NCBI RefSeq assembly: GCF_000271845.1
Contig: NZ_JH719394.1
Location: 68,828 to 132,827 of the forward strand
Source: Rhizobium leguminosarum bv. trifolii WSM2297
GTDB taxonomy: Bacteria; Pseudomonadota; Alphaproteobacteria; Rhizobiales; Rhizobiaceae
Direction of reading: 5' to 3'
DNA length: 64,000 nucleotides
Shown piece after piece: positions 9,521-18,404 of the stretch. Both the position numbers and the translations under genes were made by a program. The notes below the pieces were generated by a model. That model searched no databases. It was not told where the DNA came from and was given only the letters and a program-made list of their open reading frames with translations. Positions within the stretch are counted from its first letter, which is position 1, and each line of letters starts with the position of its first letter.

Positions 9521-10498
9521 ATGGCTGAACTCACACTCAAACAGGTTCGCAAGAGCTTTGGCGCCCTCGAGGTCATCAAGGGGGTCGATCTGGAGGTTGC
9601 CTCGGGCGAGTTCGTCGTTTTCGTCGGCCCGTCGGGCTGCGGGAAGTCGACATTATTGCGTATCATCGCCGGCCTGGAAGAGACGACGTCGGGCACACTC
9701 ACCATCGGCGGCAAGGATGTGACCTATGCCGAGCCCTCCGAACGCGGCATTGCCATGGTGTTCCAGAGTTACGCGCTCTACCCGCATATGACCGTCGCCG
9801 AGAATATCGGCTTCGGACTTTCGCTCGCCCGCCGCCCAAAGGCTGAGATCGCCGCCAAGGTTGCGGCAACGGCCGAAACGCTGCAGCTCACCCATATGCT
9901 GCAGAGAAAACCGAAAGCGCTCTCCGGCGGCCAGAGGCAGCGCGTCGCCATCGGCCGCGCGATCATTCGCGATCCGAGAGTCTTCCTGTTCGACGAGCCG
10001 CTCTCCAATCTCGACGCGTCTCTCAGAGCCCAGATGCGCCTTGAGATCGCCGATCTCCACGCCCGGCTGAAGTCGACGATGATCTACGTCACCCACGACC
10101 AGGTCGAGGCGATGACGATGGCGGACAAGATCGTCGTGCTCAACGGTGGAGCGGTCGAGCAGATCGGCAGCCCGATGGAACTCTACCGCAATCCCGCCAC
10201 ACCCTTCGTTGCCGGCTTCATCGGCAGTCCGAAGATGAACCTCTATGGCGGCGAAATCGCACGGCGATTGAACTGCACGACCTACGGCATCCGTCCGGAA
10301 CATATCAGGCTCTCGGAAGATGTCGGGCAGTGGCAGGGCAAGATCCGGCATGTCGAGCGGCTCGGCGCCGATGCGATCCTCTATCTCGACGTCCCCGAAC
10401 TCGGCGAGATGGTCGTGCGCGCCGAAGGCGAAACGCGGTTCGCGCCTGATATGACGGTTTGGGCAAATCCGGTCGAAGGAGCGGAACATCGGTTCTGA
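9521..10498 (+). CDS. Sugar ABC transporter ATP-binding protein (UgpC/MsmK-like)
   Basis: 325 residues with Walker A GPSGCGKST, a Q-loop in MVFQSYALYPHMT, signature LSGGQRQR, Walker B VFLFDEP, and the H-loop His in YVTHDQVEA. A TOBE-type C-terminal domain (GIRPEHIRLSE) is shortened relative to the usual 350-370 residues of UgpC/MalK. Last gene of the rhamnosidase operon. The same ATPase could serve several CUT1 permeases, as MsmK-type proteins do elsewhere; that is inference. Confidence 0.9.
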   Translation: MAELTLKQVRKSFGALEVIKGVDLEVASGEFVVFVGPSGCGKSTLLRIIAGLEETTSGTLTIGGKDVTYAEPSERGIAMVFQSYALYPHMTVAENIGFGLSLARRPKAEIAAKVAATAETLQLTHMLQRKPKALSGGQRQRVAIGRAIIRDPRVFLFDEPLSNLDASLRAQMRLEIADLHARLKSTMIYVTHDQVEAMTMADKIVVLNGGAVEQIGSPMELYRNPATPFVAGFIGSPKMNLYGGEIARRLNCTTYGIRPEHIRLSEDVGQWQGKIRHVERLGADAILYLDVPELGEMVVRAEGETRFAPDMTVWANPVEGAEHRF

Positions 10499-10520
10499 GG
10501 CCGGAGAAAAAGCCCCAACC

Positions 10521-10796
10521 CTAGTTCCACCGACCGAAGATCTCTACGGTTGTTTGTTTGAGAGCCGCCAGGTCTTCTTTGAGCCGGCCCGGCAAATTCA
10601 TCCGTTCGTGAAGAATGCTCATAACGTCGCGGAAGCTGCCGTCAGATCAGCCGATCCTCGCATTGGCGCTGCAAATAGGCGTGCAGTCCGAGAATATAGG
10701 CGTCCGCCTGCTTTTCTCCCCAGGCCTCAACGGTAATCGGCCCCAAGTTCTGTCCTGAGCGGCATCAGCGCGCGAATAAAATCGATAGGCCACCAT
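10521..10796 (-). pseudogene. ParE/RelE-family toxin remnant
   Basis: Directly after the antitoxin, an ATG at 10796 opens MVAYRFYSRADAAQDRTW, a ParE/RelE-like start. The frame then breaks within 20 codons. A second frame carries VEAWGEKQADAYILGLHAYL and ends at an in-frame TGA where a Trp codon is expected. A third frame carries DVMSILHERMNLPGRLKEDL to a TAG at 10521, which looks like the toxin C-terminus. Frameshifts, a nonsense codon and an apparent central deletion make the toxin nonfunctional. The reading was assembled by hand from three frames. Confidence 0.6.
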
Positions 10797-10801
10797 CAGG
10801 T

Positions 10802-11053
10802 CTATCGGCGCCTGTTACGGCGGATAACGTCTTCGGCTGAAACAGCAAGAAATTCGCTGTCTTCGGCTCGCATCGCCAGCGCCAGCTCCTTTTGCAGCAT
10901 ATCCCAGGCCTGATCCCGGCTCTGCAAGTCGCAACGAATGAGAGCACGAATATATTCGCTGGCGTTTTCATAGAGGCCGTCATCGCCGACCTGCTGCTGG
11001 ATCTGATCCAGCAACTGCCCACTGACCTTCACCTGAATGCTACCCGATGCCAT
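10802..11053 (-). CDS. ParD-like ribbon-helix-helix antitoxin
   Basis: 83 residues from ATG 11053, chosen because AAAGG lies seven bases upstream; ATG 11059 is also possible. The sequence MASGSIQVKVSGQLLDQIQQ followed by YENASEYIRALIRCDLQ matches the CopG/ParD DNA-binding fold. The charged C-terminus (DVIRRNRRR) would normally wrap the toxin. The toxin gene that should follow by a few bases is decayed, so this is an orphan antitoxin on what appears to be a plasmid. Confidence 0.78.
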   Translation of the reverse strand: MASGSIQVKVSGQLLDQIQQQVGDDGLYENASEYIRALIRCDLQSRDQAWDMLQKELALAMRAEDSEFLAVSAEDVIRRNRRR

Positions 11054-11131
11054 CGACATACCTTTCGTTTCGTCCGGTAGCGTAGCACATATTGTCAATA
11101 TTCATCACGCCCTCGGCTTGCTCACCAGTCC

Positions 11132-12424
11132 TCAGAACCGGTCGGGACGCAGCGGCGTGAGGTCGATGGCCGGAGTCCTGCCGGCAACAAGCTCGGAAAC
11201 GAGGTAGCCCGTTAAGGCGGACAATGTCAGGCCGAGATGGCCGTGCCCGAAGGCATAGGTGAGGCGGGGCGAGCGTCGGGAGTTGCCGATGACGGGCAGC
11301 GAATCCGGCATGGACGGGCGAAAGCCCAGCCACTCGTTGCTGCCCTCTCCGGCTCCCGGCAGGAGCTTTTTCACGCCCTCCCGGATCATCGCGATCCGTC
11401 TCGGGTTCAACGGGGCGGCAAGCCCACCGAGTTCGACGGTTCCGGCCGCGCGCAATCCGTCCGACATCGGCACCATGTAGAAGCCGTGCTCGGGATAACA
11501 GACAGGGCGCGACAGCAGATTGCCCGCCTGCGGGAACAAGACGTGATAACCGCGCTCGGTGTCGAGCAGGACGCGGTCGCCGACCGATGTCGTCAGCTTG
11601 CGCGAATGGGCGCCGGCGGCCACGACAACATGGTCCGCAAGGATTTGCTTGTCCGCGATCCTGAGGCCGATACCGTCGTCGCGCGGCTCGATGGCCGAGA
11701 CTTCGCCGCGGACGATCTCTCCGCCGCCAGTTACCAGCGTTTGCGCCAGCGCAAAGGCGAGTTGCCTGGGGCTGGAAAACACATAGGCGTCACGGAACAG
11801 CACGCCCTTGTGGTAGAGCGGCGCAAGATTGGGCTCGATGCTGCGGATATCGGCCTGGTCCAACTGGTCCATCGCGACGCCATGGCGTTCACGCAGTTCG
11901 TTTTCGGCGTCGGCTGCGCGGAATTGCGCCTGCGTCTTGTAGAGATAGAGGCAGCCGTCGTGCCGCTTCAGCCTTTCGGCGCCTGCCTGAGTCACCAGCG
12001 GTTGCCAGGCGGCATCGGCATGAGACAGCAGCACCGCCAGTGTCGCGGCGATGCGCTCGACTTCGGCTTTAGTGCTCGAGGCCAGAAAGGCGCGCAGCCA
12101 CGGGGTCAATTGCGGCAGGTATCTCCAGACAATCGCCAGCGGACCGAGCGGATTGAGCAGCATTCCCGGCACGCGCCAGATGACGCCAGGTGTCGCGATG
12201 GGAACGACGCCGTGCGGCGCAAAGGTGCAGGCATTCCCGTAGGAACAGGCCTGCCGGTAGGATGCATCGCCCAATGGCGGCGCCGGATCGATAATCGTGA
12301 CCCGGTGCCCCGTCCTCTGCAGCCAAAGCGCCGAGCAGAGGCCAACCAGTCCCGCACCGACAACAGCCACATGCCGGCGTTCGGCATCGAGCAAGGGCTG
12401 GAGCTTGGGGAGCGGCTTGTGCAT
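11132..12424 (-). CDS. DadA-like FAD-dependent D-amino acid dehydrogenase
   Basis: 430 residues. The FAD-binding Rossmann motif VAVVGAGLVGLCSALWLQRTG lies near residue 20, and the DAO-fold C-terminus (YAFGHGHLGLTLSALTGYLVSELV) matches DadA/glycine oxidase enzymes that oxidise an amino acid to an imine/keto acid. There is no signal peptide. It starts three bases after the MocR regulator stop, so the two are probably co-transcribed. A PotABCD-like transporter and RidA lie on the opposite strand, which fits uptake and oxidative deamination of an amine or amino acid. Actual substrate unknown. Confidence 0.82.
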   Translation of the reverse strand: MHKPLPKLQPLLDAERRHVAVVGAGLVGLCSALWLQRTGHRVTIIDPAPPLGDASYRQACSYGNACTFAPHGVVPIATPGVIWRVPGMLLNPLGPLAIVWRYLPQLTPWLRAFLASSTKAEVERIAATLAVLLSHADAAWQPLVTQAGAERLKRHDGCLYLYKTQAQFRAADAENELRERHGVAMDQLDQADIRSIEPNLAPLYHKGVLFRDAYVFSSPRQLAFALAQTLVTGGGEIVRGEVSAIEPRDDGIGLRIADKQILADHVVVAAGAHSRKLTTSVGDRVLLDTERGYHVLFPQAGNLLSRPVCYPEHGFYMVPMSDGLRAAGTVELGGLAAPLNPRRIAMIREGVKKLLPGAGEGSNEWLGFRPSMPDSLPVIGNSRRSPRLTYAFGHGHLGLTLSALTGYLVSELVAGRTPAIDLTPLRPDRF

Positions 12425-12427
12425 CGT

Positions 12428-13825
12428 CTAGACCAGGCCGGCCAGAGCACGGGGACGATCGTTCAGCGTCGCGGCGATGATGCGCAGGGCGGTTGCCAGT
12501 TCGTCCCGCGACGATGCGCAGCCGACATTGACGCGAACGGCATGTTCGACCGGCTGACGGTCACAGGCAAAGGCGGTGGCGGCCATGACGGCAACGCCGT
12601 GGGCGCGCAGATTAGCGGCGAAATCCTCGCATCGCCATGGCGCCGGCAGTCTCAGCCACAGAAACATGCAGCGCGGATCGACGGAGAAGGAGTGGCCGGC
12701 AAGGATCGTGATAACGATCGCATGGCGCGCCCGCAGCTCGGCAAGCTGGGCCTTCAGGATCGCTTCAGCCGTGCCGTCCTCCAGCCAGCGGGTCGCAAGA
12801 AGTAGAGGCAACGGCGATGGCATCCAGGCGGTCGTGCGCACCGCCTCGGCTGACAGCAGCGCACGGCCGGGCGGGCAAGTGAGATACCCGACGCGCAGAC
12901 CCGGCGCCAAGGCCTTAGAAAGGGCCGATATATGGTAGGTTCTGGTCGGAGCAAGCGTGATCAGGGCGCTCGCGCGGGTCCCGAGCATCGGTCCGTAGAC
13001 ATCGTCCTCGATGATGACGAGATCGTGCTTTTCCGCAACCTCGACCAGCTCCCGCCGGCGAGCCTCGCTCATGGTGACGACCGTCGGATTGTGCATGGAG
13101 GGAACCGTGAAGACGGCGCGTACCGTCTCGTGGCTGCAGATATCGTCAAGTTCTGCGGCCGACATGCCCTGATCGTCACTGCCGATGCCGATAATGCGGA
13201 AGCGGAACATCTGCGCCAGAGCGATCAGCCCGTAATAGGTCAGCCGATCGCAGACGATGGTGTCGCCGGGCTCGATCAGGCTGCTGATAACAGCCAGCAA
13301 AGCGTGCTGGGCGCCACTGGTGACCACGATATCGTCCTCGGACGGATCGAAGCCATTGAGCGATATCCATTTCCTCGCCGCATGGCGGGCCCAGGCCGGC
13401 CCTTCCGGCGGCTGATATTCCTGCATCTGGCGGAAGCGCCGGTCGGACGACAAGTCCGGCAGGGATTGGGCGAGGCGCTGCTGGAAGTCGTCGACGGCAG
13501 GCCGGTTGACCGTCAGATCGATGATGCCGGCCGGGCTCGCCGCCCGGTCGACCCGCGGCATGGCGCCGTCGCCCATGACGATCGTGCCGCGTCGGGTGCT
13601 GCCCATCACAAGATTGAGGTTCTGCAATTCGCGGTAGGCGCGCGTGACCGTCGAGACGTTGAGCGACCGCTCTCGTGCGAGGTCGCGCTGCGGCGGCAGC
13701 TGACTGCCGGGAGGCAGGGCGCCGGAGCGGATCCTCGCCTCGAGCTCGCTTGCGAGTTCGAGATAGGCGGGTGTGCGTGTTTCCCGCTCCTGGTTTGTCT
13801 GGCTCACTTCCGATCTTTCAGACAT
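12428..13825 (-). CDS. MocR-type GntR/aminotransferase-fold regulator
   Basis: 465 residues from ATG 13825, chosen for its SD AGGAATT; a longer reading from 14080 adds an unlikely leader that crosses the divergent promoter. The N-terminal GntR winged helix (AYLELASELEARIRSGALPPGSQLPPQRDLA) is followed by a fold-type I aminotransferase domain with the PLP lysine in HISALSKALAPGLRVGYL. MocR proteins (GabR, TauR, PdxR) regulate divergent neighbours, sensing an amine through PLP. Here the divergent target would be the PotA-like operon starting at 14064. Confidence 0.87.
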   Translation of the reverse strand: MSERSEVSQTNQERETRTPAYLELASELEARIRSGALPPGSQLPPQRDLARERSLNVSTVTRAYRELQNLNLVMGSTRRGTIVMGDGAMPRVDRAASPAGIIDLTVNRPAVDDFQQRLAQSLPDLSSDRRFRQMQEYQPPEGPAWARHAARKWISLNGFDPSEDDIVVTSGAQHALLAVISSLIEPGDTIVCDRLTYYGLIALAQMFRFRIIGIGSDDQGMSAAELDDICSHETVRAVFTVPSMHNPTVVTMSEARRRELVEVAEKHDLVIIEDDVYGPMLGTRASALITLAPTRTYHISALSKALAPGLRVGYLTCPPGRALLSAEAVRTTAWMPSPLPLLLATRWLEDGTAEAILKAQLAELRARHAIVITILAGHSFSVDPRCMFLWLRLPAPWRCEDFAANLRAHGVAVMAATAFACDRQPVEHAVRVNVGCASSRDELATALRIIAATLNDRPRALAGLV

Positions 13826-13977
13826 ACAATTCCTGCAATCCGTGCGCAGTTCCAACAGCCAGACGCAGGGTATTTGATCAACGGCCCGGCAATTCAGCTT
13901 GATTTCGTGCGACATAGCACGCTTTTTCCTCATTTTCGAGGCCCTGGATCGCTGCCATACAAAATTATTTGTGTGGC

Positions 13978-14007
13978 TTGACAAACAGAAAATGACCGAG
14001 ACAATAT
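13978..14007 (+). promoter_or_regulatory. Putative promoter of polyamine-type ABC operon
   Basis: TTGACA at 13978-13983 and CAATAT at 14002-14007 are 18 bases apart, upstream of the ATPase start at 14064. An interrupted palindrome ACAAA-N4-TTTGT (13959-13972) lies directly upstream and could bind the MocR protein. The -35 is consensus and the -10 is weak. No experimental support. Confidence 0.4.
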
Positions 14008-14063
14008 AACCCAGCGTCGAGACAAAGAGGTAGGGACCCGGCCGATGCAAACAGGAGGAATTC

Positions 14064-15146
14064 ATGAGCGAACGCTTCATCGCTTTCGAACGCGTGCGTA
14101 AATCCTATGACGGCATCAGTTATGTCGTCCGCGGTCTGGACCTCGACGTTGCGAAGGGCGAGTTTCTGACCCTTCTCGGCCCTTCCGGATCCGGCAAGAC
14201 CACGACGCTGATGATGCTGGCCGGCTTCGAGGCTCCGAGCAGCGGGACCATTACCCTTGCCGACAACAGGATCGACAGCGTTCCGCCGCATCGCCGCAAT
14301 ATTGGTGTGGTCTTTCAGAATTATGCGCTCTTTCCGCATATGACCGTCGGCGAGAATGTCGCCTTCCCGCTGAAGATGCGCCGGCTGGGCAAGGCGGAGA
14401 TCACCGAGCGGGTTCGCCGCGCCCTCGACATGGTGCGTATGGCGAGCTTCGAAACGCGGCGGCCCAATCAGCTTTCGGGCGGACAGCAGCAACGCATTGC
14501 GCTTGCCCGCGCGCTGGTCTTCGAGCCGCAGCTTGTGCTGATGGACGAGCCGCTCGGCGCACTCGACAAGCAGCTTCGCGAACATATGCAGCTCGAGATC
14601 AAACATCTGCATGCCCGCCTCGGCATCAATGTCGTCTACGTCACCCACGACCAGGGTGAGGCATTGACCATGTCGGATCGGGTGGGCGTGTTCAATGACG
14701 GTGTCCTGCAGCAGATCGCACCACCGCACGCGCTCTACGAAACGCCGGCAAACCCCTTCGTCGCAACCTTCATCGGCGAGAACAATGCAATCTCGGGCGA
14801 AGTCGTCGCGATCGACAGTGGCCTCTGCCGGATTCGCGCACCCGACGGTTCGATCATCACAGGCCAGGCCGGAGAAGGATTGAAGGAAGGGGCGCGGGCA
14901 ACCCTGGTCCTGCGGCCCGAGCGCATCCAGCTGACGCCTGCCGCCGACGTTCCCAACCGGTTCACGGCCACGCTCAAGGAACTCATCTATCACGGCGACC
15001 ATGTGAGGCTACGTGTTGCTGCCTGCGGCTGCGACGACGTCTTCATCAAAGTCGCCGCCGCACAGGATATTCCGGTTCAGTCGCTCGGCTCGACTGCCGT
15101 CATCGGCTGGGCGCCGGAGGATTGTCGCGCGCTCGCGCTTTCCTGA
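14064..15146 (+). CDS. Polyamine/amino-acid-type ABC transporter ATP-binding protein (PotA-like)
   Basis: 360-residue ATPase with Walker A GPSGSGKTTT, VFQNYALFPHMT Q-loop, signature LSGGQQQR, Walker B LVLMDEP, and a C-terminal TOBE domain (LVLRPERIQLTP). SD AGGAGG. It is first in an operon with a PotD-like binding protein, two permeases and RidA, divergent from the MocR regulator. The POPT family imports putrescine/spermidine or related amines; the ligand here is not determined. Confidence 0.9.
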   Translation: MSERFIAFERVRKSYDGISYVVRGLDLDVAKGEFLTLLGPSGSGKTTTLMMLAGFEAPSSGTITLADNRIDSVPPHRRNIGVVFQNYALFPHMTVGENVAFPLKMRRLGKAEITERVRRALDMVRMASFETRRPNQLSGGQQQRIALARALVFEPQLVLMDEPLGALDKQLREHMQLEIKHLHARLGINVVYVTHDQGEALTMSDRVGVFNDGVLQQIAPPHALYETPANPFVATFIGENNAISGEVVAIDSGLCRIRAPDGSIITGQAGEGLKEGARATLVLRPERIQLTPAADVPNRFTATLKELIYHGDHVRLRVAACGCDDVFIKVAAAQDIPVQSLGSTAVIGWAPEDCRALALS

Positions 15147-15193
15147 CCAAATGCTCATTCTTTTGTAACGCAGCAACAAAAAGGGGAACCACC

Positions 15194-16243
15194 ATGATGC
15201 GTATAAACTGCATGCTTTTCAGCTCCGCCATGGCTCTTGCGATCGCAGGAGCAGCATTTGCTGGGGACACGCTGACCGTCACATCCTGGGGCGGCGCCTA
15301 TACGAAGAGCCAGGAGGAGGCCTTTTTCAAGCCCTTCGCCAAGGAAACCGGCACCAAGATCCTTCAGGATGAATGGGACGGCTCGACCGCCAAGCTGAAG
15401 GGCATGGTCGAAACCGGCCAGGTGACCTGGGATGTCGTCGATGTCGAACCCAGCCATGCGCTGCAAGGCTGTGACGAAGGCTGGCTCGAAACCATCGACT
15501 ATTCCAAGCTCGGCGGCAAGGACGCCTTCATCGATGGCGCGGCGATGGATTGCGCGGTCGCGACCATCGTCTTCGGCACAATCTATGCCTATGATGCGGC
15601 CAAGTTCCCGAATGGCGGGCCGACGACCATGGCCGATCTGTTCGATACGGCCAAATTCCCCGGGCCGCGCGCCTTGCGCAAATCGCCGAAGACCACACTG
15701 GAATTCGCGCTGATTGCCGACGGCGTCAAGCCCGCCGAAGTCTACAACGTGCTCGGCACGCCGGAAGGCGTCGATCGCGCCTTCAAGAAGCTCGACACGA
15801 TCAAGAAGGACGTGAAGGTCTGGTGGACGGCCGGCGCACAGCCGCCGCAGCTTCTCGCCGACGGCGAAGTCGTGATGACCACGGCCTGGAACGGCCGCAT
15901 CTTTGACGCCGTCAAGAACAGCGGCAAGAATTTCAAGATCGTCTGGGACGGTCAGGGAATGGACTTCAATCTCTGGGCCGAGCCTAAGGGCTCGAAGAAC
16001 AAGGAGCTGGCGGACAAATTCCTCGCCTTCACCGTCAATCCCGACGTGATGGCGCAGCAGTCGAAATATATCTCCTATGGCCCGACCTTGAAGGCGGCTA
16101 TCGCCAAGGTTCCGCCGGAAATTCTCGTCGATCTGCCGACTGCACCTGAGAACACGAAGAACGCGTTCGTCGTTTCCTCCGAGTTCTGGGCCGACCATGA
16201 TGAGGAGTTGACCGAACGCTTCAACAAGTGGCTCGCACAGTAA
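15194..16243 (+). CDS. ABC transporter substrate-binding protein (PotD/PotF-like)
   Basis: 349 residues from ATG 15194, chosen for SD AAGGGG; a longer reading from 15122 overlaps the ATPase gene. The signal peptide (MLFSSAMALAIAGAAFA) gives mature GDTLTVTSWGG. The mature protein carries VTWDVVDVEPSHAL and KVWWTAGAQPPQLLADGEV, typical of the spermidine/putrescine family. It is homologous to the binding protein at 32220-33230 in the same window. A GC-rich hairpin follows. Confidence 0.9.
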   Translation: MMRINCMLFSSAMALAIAGAAFAGDTLTVTSWGGAYTKSQEEAFFKPFAKETGTKILQDEWDGSTAKLKGMVETGQVTWDVVDVEPSHALQGCDEGWLETIDYSKLGGKDAFIDGAAMDCAVATIVFGTIYAYDAAKFPNGGPTTMADLFDTAKFPGPRALRKSPKTTLEFALIADGVKPAEVYNVLGTPEGVDRAFKKLDTIKKDVKVWWTAGAQPPQLLADGEVVMTTAWNGRIFDAVKNSGKNFKIVWDGQGMDFNLWAEPKGSKNKELADKFLAFTVNPDVMAQQSKYISYGPTLKAAIAKVPPEILVDLPTAPENTKNAFVVSSEFWADHDEELTERFNKWLAQ

Positions 16244-16250
16244 CCTCGTC

Positions 16251-16283
16251 GGGCGGGTGAGTGTCCCCCGGCTTCGCCCGCCC
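16251..16283 (+). promoter_or_regulatory. Intercistronic stem-loop after SBP gene
   Basis: GGGCGGG (16251-16257) pairs with CCCGCCC (16277-16283) eight bases after the binding-protein stop, followed by a pyrimidine-rich CTTTCTC. It occupies the same position as the hairpins after other binding-protein genes in this window, so partial termination or mRNA protection is likely. Confidence 0.55.
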
Positions 16284-16311
16284 CTTTCTCTACCGCAAAA
16301 AGGCATGAGCG

Positions 16312-17568
16312 ATGGCGACTGCGACAATGAATGAAGGCGACCGCGCGATGGTTGCCGCGCGCGCGCGGACGAAAAGCCTCGGCAGTGCGAAAAGCAAGGC
16401 GCAGCTGAGAGCGCTGATGCTGGTCGCGCCGCTGCTGATCTTCCTACTGCTCGTCTTCGTCCTGCCCATCGCCCTCTTGTTGACACGCGCGGTCGACAAC
16501 AGGGCGGCTTCCGCCACCCTGCCCTATACGATGTCGGCCCTATCCGCCTGGGATGAACAATCGCCACCCGACGAAGCGCTGTTTGCCGCCTTTGCCACCG
16601 ATCTGAAACAATCGCCGCGCGACCAGATCGCCGAGGTGGCCAAGCGTCTCAACTATTACGAGACGGGCATGCGCTCGATGCTCTTGAAAACCGCACGCAC
16701 GATCCGCGATGCGCAGCCGCCCTATAAGGCCGCCTTCGTTGCCATCGACCCGAAGTGGCAGACCCCGCATTACTGGACGATCATCAAGAACGCTTCGCCA
16801 CCCTTCACCGACTATTACCTGCTCGCCTCGCTCGACCTCGAGCGCGACGCCTCGGGCGCCATCGGCAGGGTCTCGGCGGAGAATGCGGTGCATGTCGATG
16901 TGCTCATCCGCACATTCGTCGTCAGCGCTTCGGTGACGGTGATCTGCCTGTTCCTCGGTTATCCCCTCGCCGCGCTGATTGCCCGGTCGAAAGGCGCGGT
17001 TGCCAATACGCTGCTGATCCTGGTGCTTCTGCCGTTCTGGACCTCGCTCCTGGTCCGCACCAGCGCCTGGGTCGTGTTGCTGCAGGGGCGTGGCGTGATC
17101 AACTCGGCGCTCATCTGGCTGGGGCTGGTCGATCCGGCCCATCCGCTCGACCTGATCTACAATCGCATCGGCGTGCTGATCGCCATGACCCATATTCTGC
17201 TGCCCTTCATGATCCTGCCGATCTACAGCGTCATGAAGAGCATACCCCCGGTCTATGTCAGGGCTGCCTCGTCGCTCGGCGCACCACCGGTATCGGCCTT
17301 CTTTCGCATCTACCTGCCGATGAGCATGCCCGGCGTCAGCGCCGGCGGCCTGCTCGTCTTCATCCTGGCGCTTGGCTACTACATCACCCCGGCTTTGGTC
17401 GGCGGACCGGGAGACCAGATGATCAGCTATTTCATCGCCTATTACTCCAATCAGGTGACGAACTGGGGCATGGCGGCGGCTTTGAGCACCATCCTGCTGG
17501 TGGCGGTGCTGATCCTCTACGCCGTCTACAATCGCATCGTCGGCATCGACAGGTTGAGGATAGGCTGA
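16312..17568 (+). CDS. ABC transporter permease (PotB-like, with periplasmic insertion)
   Basis: 418 residues, about 120 more than PotB. A first helix (ALMLVAPLLIFLLLVFVLPI, about 35-57) is followed by some 135 hydrophilic, presumably periplasmic residues. The usual permease core begins near residue 196, with the EAA-like VRAASSLGAPPVSAFFRIYLPMSMPG. The extra loop between helices 1 and 2 occurs in a subset of polyamine-type permeases. The stop TGA overlaps the start of the next permease. Confidence 0.87.
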   Translation: MATATMNEGDRAMVAARARTKSLGSAKSKAQLRALMLVAPLLIFLLLVFVLPIALLLTRAVDNRAASATLPYTMSALSAWDEQSPPDEALFAAFATDLKQSPRDQIAEVAKRLNYYETGMRSMLLKTARTIRDAQPPYKAAFVAIDPKWQTPHYWTIIKNASPPFTDYYLLASLDLERDASGAIGRVSAENAVHVDVLIRTFVVSASVTVICLFLGYPLAALIARSKGAVANTLLILVLLPFWTSLLVRTSAWVVLLQGRGVINSALIWLGLVDPAHPLDLIYNRIGVLIAMTHILLPFMILPIYSVMKSIPPVYVRAASSLGAPPVSAFFRIYLPMSMPGVSAGGLLVFILALGYYITPALVGGPGDQMISYFIAYYSNQVTNWGMAAALSTILLVAVLILYAVYNRIVGIDRLRIG

Positions 17569-18389
17569 TGACCAACTTCGTTACTTTCCCGCGGCTGCTT
17601 TCGATCCTCCTGTGGCTGGCGGGCGGCCTGGTGATCCTGTTCCTGATCGCGCCGATCGTGGCGATCGTACCGCTCTCCTTCAATGCCGAGCCGTTCTTCA
17701 CCTATCCGATGCCCGGCCTGTCGCTCAGGTGGTATCACGAATTCTTCGAGTCCAACGTCTGGCAGCTGGCGCTGAAGAACAGCATCATCGTCGCCGTCTT
17801 CGCCACTGTGCTGTCGACCTGTCTCGGCACGCTTGCCGCCATCGGCCTCAGCCGGCCCTCCTGCCCGGCGCGAGCAACGCTGACCGCCATTCTGATTTCG
17901 CCGATGATCGTGCCGGTTATCGTCTCGGCGGTCGGCATCTATTATGCCTTCGCCGCGGTCGGACTGCTCAACAGCCTGACCGGGCTGGTGCTGGCGCATA
18001 CGGCCATCGGCGCACCCTTCGTGGTGATCACCGTGACCGCGACGCTCGCAAGCTTCGATCATAATCTGATGCGGGCGGCATCCAGTCTCGGCGCAGCCCC
18101 GGTCGAAGCGACATTGCGCATCATGCTGCCGGTCATTGCGCCGGGCGTGGCGTCCGGGGCGCTGTTCGCCTTCGTGACGTCGTTCGACGAAGTGGTGATT
18201 GCGCTCTTCATCGCCGGCTCCGAGGAACGCACGCTGCCGCGTCAGATGTGGAGCGGCGTGCGCGAAACGCTGAGCCCGACCATTGCCGCCGTCGCCACAC
18301 TGCTCATCCTGTTTTCGACGCTGTTCCTCGCCACCATCCAATGGCTGCAGCGACGCGCCGAACGCCAAAAAATTGCGCATAGGGATTGA
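17568..18389 (+). CDS. ABC transporter permease (PotC-like)
   Basis: 273 residues from the ATG inside the preceding stop codon (TGATG). Six hydrophobic helices start with LLSILLWLAGGLVILFLIAP. The EAA loop reads MRAASSLGAAPVEATLRIMLPVIAPG. It pairs with the PotB-like protein to form the channel. RidA follows 15 bases later. Confidence 0.9.
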   Translation: MTNFVTFPRLLSILLWLAGGLVILFLIAPIVAIVPLSFNAEPFFTYPMPGLSLRWYHEFFESNVWQLALKNSIIVAVFATVLSTCLGTLAAIGLSRPSCPARATLTAILISPMIVPVIVSAVGIYYAFAAVGLLNSLTGLVLAHTAIGAPFVVITVTATLASFDHNLMRAASSLGAAPVEATLRIMLPVIAPGVASGALFAFVTSFDEVVIALFIAGSEERTLPRQMWSGVRETLSPTIAAVATLLILFSTLFLATIQWLQRRAERQKIAHRD

Positions 18390-18404
18390 TTCAAGGGGTT
18401 GAGC

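Noticed and set aside
10554..10736. 60-codon plus-strand frame between sugar ATPase and antitoxin
   Set aside because: Lies antisense to the toxin remnant and has no SD or protein-like features.
13959..13972. ACAAA-N4-TTTGT interrupted palindrome as a MocR operator
   Set aside because: MocR regulators usually bind direct repeats, and none was evident; kept only as a note in the promoter entry.
15155..16567. 470-codon minus-strand frame opposite the PotD-like gene
   Set aside because: Antisense shadow running through a clear signal-peptide-bearing binding protein; no family resemblance and no SD.
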